Below, in pieces: positions 60,934 through 64,000 of a stretch of DNA of 64,000 nucleotides. The stretch spans positions 124,001 through 188,000 of the forward strand of contig NW_026515549.1 in NCBI RefSeq assembly GCF_014898815.1, given 5' to 3'. Source of the DNA: Panonychus citri. Taxonomy: Eukaryota; Arthropoda; Arachnida; Trombidiformes; Tetranychidae. The translations under genes and the position numbers were made by a program. Numbering within the stretch: position 1 is the stretch's first letter; every line of letters begins with the position of its first letter. The notes beneath the pieces are model-generated. The model ran no database searches. It saw only the letters and a program-made list of their open reading frames with translations, and was not told where the DNA came from.

Positions 60934-61708
60934 AATGATATGATTAATATTTGATGCGAATCGTTTCGATAATTAAGATTGTCTGCTGGTTTTCAATACA
61001 ATTAAATAAGGTAAAAGGTTCGATTCTTTTAACAGATGAAACCTTCTTATTGATAATTCCTAAATTAATCATTGTTAATTTATAACAAAGTTTAGTAACT
61101 AATAATTATCTAATTAATTAAGTTCCGATTTTCATACAATTTATCAGTTATGATTAATTAAATCCTTTCGATTTTGCCTTGAAAGGAAAATAGTTCCAAT
61201 TGAAATGACTTTTTTGATTATAAACTCGAATTCTTTATGAACATTTAATTGATTAGTAATCATAACGATAACCAGTTAATCCTGATTAAGAGCCAAGGTT
61301 ATCATTAACTCTTATTGTTATCAAAATCTCTGCTTATTAATATTTCATATAAATTACATGCATTTTATTTAAATTAACTCTTCTTAATCAATTTGAAGGT
61401 TAGAGGTAATTATTAGGATTTGGTTGACAATAATTAATAAGTTGAATAAACTTGATTATGTTAATTACCATCACATTGTCTTATAATTATCATTCTGATG
61501 ACGATATTCAATAATGATGATGTTATCACTCTGAACCATAATGATCAACATGAACATGATGATAAGCAAGTAAATTAAATCGTCGTTAATTGCCTGAAGC
61601 AATTATCTTCAAGTTTTCCGAGCAAATCGAACAGCCAAGTCTTGAGATTTGATTAAATCCGATTCTTTGTAACTTATCATATCTCATTAAGTTTCCATTC
61701 AATACAAA
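60934..61708. other. Upstream region of the lysozyme gene
   Basis: About 775 bp of AT-rich DNA outside the inverted repeat. It presumably holds the lysozyme promoter; no TATA box is clear. Confidence 0.45.
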
Positions 61709-62761
61709 ATGTTAAGTTTTGTTTTTCTTTTGATTGTTTCAATTGATCTTTCATCGAGTAAAGTTTATGATCGATGTGAACTCGCAAATGAACTGTTAAC
61801 AAGATTTAATTTTCCTGAATCACAATTAGCTGATTGGCTTTGCTTAATTGAAGGCGAAAGTTCATATAATACAAGAGCAATTAGTCAACCTGAATATGAT
61901 GGAATCCGTGATTATGGTTTATTTCAGGTAAGTCGAATCACTGATCAACTGATTGTTATTTAACAAGATTGTGATTGATCGTCAAGGTGAATTTAGTTTC
62001 TTCTTTATTCACAATTGAGCTTTATATGATCAATAAAGAAGCTGAGCAATTAAGTTAATCATAAGGGCCTGATGAAGGTTAATCTGAACCCAATTTAAAA
62101 TGGTCAATAGATCTTGGTGATAATCAAATTAAATCAATATGACTAAATGGTTACCTGCATAATTATGATTGTGATGATGATGAATTGATACTAATCTGTT
62201 GAATTGTATTTACTGACTCGTGGGGATTAATATTGATGGACACCTTTCGTTGATTATATTGACACGTATCTGTGTTAACTACAAATTGTGTCCTTGTAAC
62301 ATCAACACTCTCATTCAATTAGGTAATCATTGATTTACAATCAATTTAATTTTCTCCTCTAATAGATAAATAGTCGATATTGGTGTGGACCTCCCAACGA
62401 TATAAACGTTTGTGCAATTAATTGCGCTGATTTGGCTGATGACGATATAACAGATGATATTAATTGTGTTCGCAAAATTTACCAAGTTCATGGGTTCGAT
62501 GCTTGGGTAGCGTGGAGATATAAGTGCAAAGGACGAAATCTCAAAAAGTACTTAAAGGATTGTTCGAATATCCAATGGACGAAACCGTACAACGTGATAA
62601 ATAAATTGCTGATTGAAACTGAGAAAAGTTTGCAAACGGTCTCATCAACACACCGCAAGTCAAGCGCTATTGATAATCAGCTCGCTTCTTTCGCTTTACA
62701 AGAGGTTACTAATTATCTGAATAATGTTCTAGAGACTATGAAATATTATCTCCAATTCTGA
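61709..62761 (+). CDS. C-type lysozyme (GH22) with C-terminal extension
   Basis: Secreted muramidase that cleaves peptidoglycan, used in immunity or digestion. Exons 61709-61927 and 62366-62761, phase 0, 204 aa. A signal peptide (core FVFLLIVSIDL) is followed by the mature start KVYDRCELA, typical of the family. The catalytic Glu is in IEGESSYNT and the catalytic Asp in RDYGLFQINSRYWC, both present. Eight cysteines in the family spacing support four disulfides. The usual C-terminus falls near the last Cys (DCSNIQW), but the protein continues for about 65 residues of Cys-free, probably helical sequence with no known counterpart to me. Exons split just after GLFQ, as in other animal c-lysozymes. 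Confidence 0.93.
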
Positions 62762-62931
62762 TATGTTTTTTTGTGAATCATAATAAGTTGATTAAAAAGT
62801 CACTTGCTATGAGCCAACTCTCTCTCTCTCACTCTTTTGGTTTCAATTTAATGAAAATTGCACTTTTAGTAAGATCTTAAAATGAAAGTTCTTTGTCATT
62901 GTTTGTAATGATGTTTGCGATATGAGAAAGT

Positions 62932-62942
62932 TATATAAAAGG
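62932..62942 (+). promoter_or_regulatory. Orphan TATA-box-like element
   Basis: TATATAAAAGG is the best TATA match in the window, about 110 bp after a CT-repeat at 62,819-62,835. No plus-strand gene follows it; the sequence downstream is the 3' end of CWF19L1 on the other strand. Confidence 0.35.
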
Positions 62943-62957
62943 ATATCAGAGCTGCTA

Positions 62958-62963
62958 TTTATT
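62958..62963 (-). terminator. Poly(A) signal of CWF19L1
   Basis: AATAAA on the minus strand about 135 nt after the stop codon. Confidence 0.5.
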
Positions 62964-63095
62964 GAGAACTTGGCGGTGACGAAAAAGTTGAGTAAAGATC
63001 GGAATGACTGGAATCATTTCAGTTGTTCTGGTGACTATCATTCCATTTGAAGTTATGAATTAGACTCAGAAAAGTTTGATGAGAGTCCAAAAAAG

Positions 63096-64000
63096 TTATT
63101 CCAAAGTGAAATCAAAAGGTTTGAATGATTCACGAAATGTTTTCGTCTCTTCGGTTTCCTCTTCCTTTGATATCGAGCAATTCTTCCAATCTACACGGTT
63201 CGGAATGTTAAGAATCTTTGGATCAGCTAATAGTTCTCTACCGAATTGGATTGGAAAATGATTATCTTGACCTTTTCCTTGATTCCCGTCAGCGTTTCTT
63301 TCTAGTCTCTTAATTTGCGTGTACATTTTGACTTTAATATCCGGAATCTCAATATAAAAATAAGGTAATCCAGGGGAAAGTACATCTTTCAGCTCCATTT
63401 CAACAGGTATTGGCTTCAGACTGAATCCTTTTGATCCGCTTAACTCAATTAAACTTTCTTCAATTGATTGAGTAATATTCTTGGGCACTGGTATAGCTTG
63501 TAATTGAAAATGGTAAGTGCGAAAGTTGCGCTCAAAGAAAATTGGAACACAGTCTTTGGTACAATAATAATCACCGATTGCTTTTTTGAATCTCTCCACT
63601 TCACTAACCAGCTCTTTGTTGTTTGATGATTCCAAAAATGATCTAAAAAGATAAAATGATTAGAAATTAAAATATTGACGAATCGATAAAGAAATTAGCT
63701 ACTTGCCGATAATGAGCTACAGGTAAAATAAGACAATGGCCATCCACTAAACCGCCTTTGGGTAATGCGAGGTAGCACAAATCGCCGATACTAACGATAA
63801 GATGCTTCTCCACGTCAGGACTTGCTAAACAAAACCAGCATTTAATTTGGGACTGTTGTCTATCATCCTGGAATCGCTTATTCTGTCGATCTCCATCGTC
63901 TAAGTTCTGTCGAGGTTGATGGTTTTGGTTTTGGTTCCTTTGAAAATTGTCATGTTGCCGTCGTGTGCCTTTTCGTTGGTAAGTTTGTTGGTCACTTTCC
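63096..64000 (-). CDS. CWF19L1: CWF19-like protein 1, C-terminal part
   Basis: Debranching-enzyme-associated RNA-processing protein of the Cwf19 family. The visible minus-strand exons are >64000-63707 and 63642-63096; the N-terminal half lies outside the window. After a Gln/Asn/Arg-rich linker comes the HIT-like CwfJ domain: CWFCLASPDVEKHLIVSIG, YLALPKGGLVDGHCLILPVAHY, then FFERNF, FQLQAIPVP, PYFYIEIP, FPIQFGRELLADPKILN and the end FKPFDFTLE. The match to family order is complete. The 64-nt intron at 63,643-63,706 joins in phase only if its donor is GCAAGT, a GC-AG intron: HYR then SFLESS parallels the HYQSVVELS of human CWF19L1. The neighbouring GT donor would put the second exon out of frame. 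Confidence 0.93.

Noticed and set aside
1..64000. CRISPR arrays, tRNA or rRNA genes, bacterial insertion
   Set aside because: No regularly spaced repeats, no tRNA A/B-box cloverleaf that I could fold, no rRNA motifs; all recognised genes are animal nuclear genes.

Overview
The window looks like nuclear DNA of a small-genome arthropod, most plausibly an acariform mite (a spider-mite-like genome would fit). This is inferred from high AT content, many 60-120 nt GT-AG introns, an HR96-type (ESCKA P-box) nuclear receptor, a C-type lysozyme, and ordinary metazoan housekeeping genes packed head to head. No ribosomal, tRNA, CRISPR or bacterial features were seen. All exon joins were worked out by hand from splice signals, reading phase and remembered family sequences; no alignment or database search was run.

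Layout. 0-3.2 kb: an HR96/NR1J-like nuclear receptor (+). 3.2-17.3 kb: a gene-poor region of diverged, nested, inverted and direct copies of one repeat family. 17.6-21.5 kb: YLPM1/ZAP3 (+). 22.5-24.2 kb: another island of the same repeat family. 24.3-28.3 kb: SH3BGRL-like (-), mL63-like mitochondrial ribosomal protein (-), an intronless eIF2-alpha (+) and a small secreted protein (-). 29.5-31.0 kb: phosphatidylserine synthase (-). 31.6-38.5 kb: two direct copies of V-ATPase subunit A (-), one intact and one with frameshifts. 39.0-41.1 kb: Wntless (+). 41.2-45.5 kb: two NAA50 acetyltransferase genes in inverted orientation, flanking a second eIF2-alpha copy that carries a 2-nt deletion. 48.7-60.9 kb: two 3-kb inverted repeat arms enclosing a class A bHLH gene of achaete-scute type. 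61.7-62.8 kb: a C-type lysozyme (+). 63.1-64.0 kb: the 3' part of CWF19L1 (-), running off the window.

The most striking feature is the 26-46 kb block. Three unrelated housekeeping genes (V-ATPase A, eIF2-alpha, NAA50) each occur twice. Within each pair the shared stretch reads as virtually identical, introns included where present, but the edges are abrupt and do not follow exon borders. The two eIF2-alpha promoters are clearly diverged although the coding parts match base for base except for one 2-nt gap. The two V-ATPase copies have unrelated first exons, each contributing only the start ATG. This pattern suggests recent duplication plus gene conversion; consensus error in collapsed or duplicated assembly segments is the main alternative.

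Most genes are constitutive: translation initiation, proton pumping, phospholipid synthesis, RNA processing and the mitochondrial ribosome. The nuclear receptor, the bHLH factor and Wntless are developmental or signalling genes. Several neighbours share short divergent promoters (mL63/eIF2-alpha-1, V-ATPase-2/Wntless, NAA50-1/eIF2-alpha-2).
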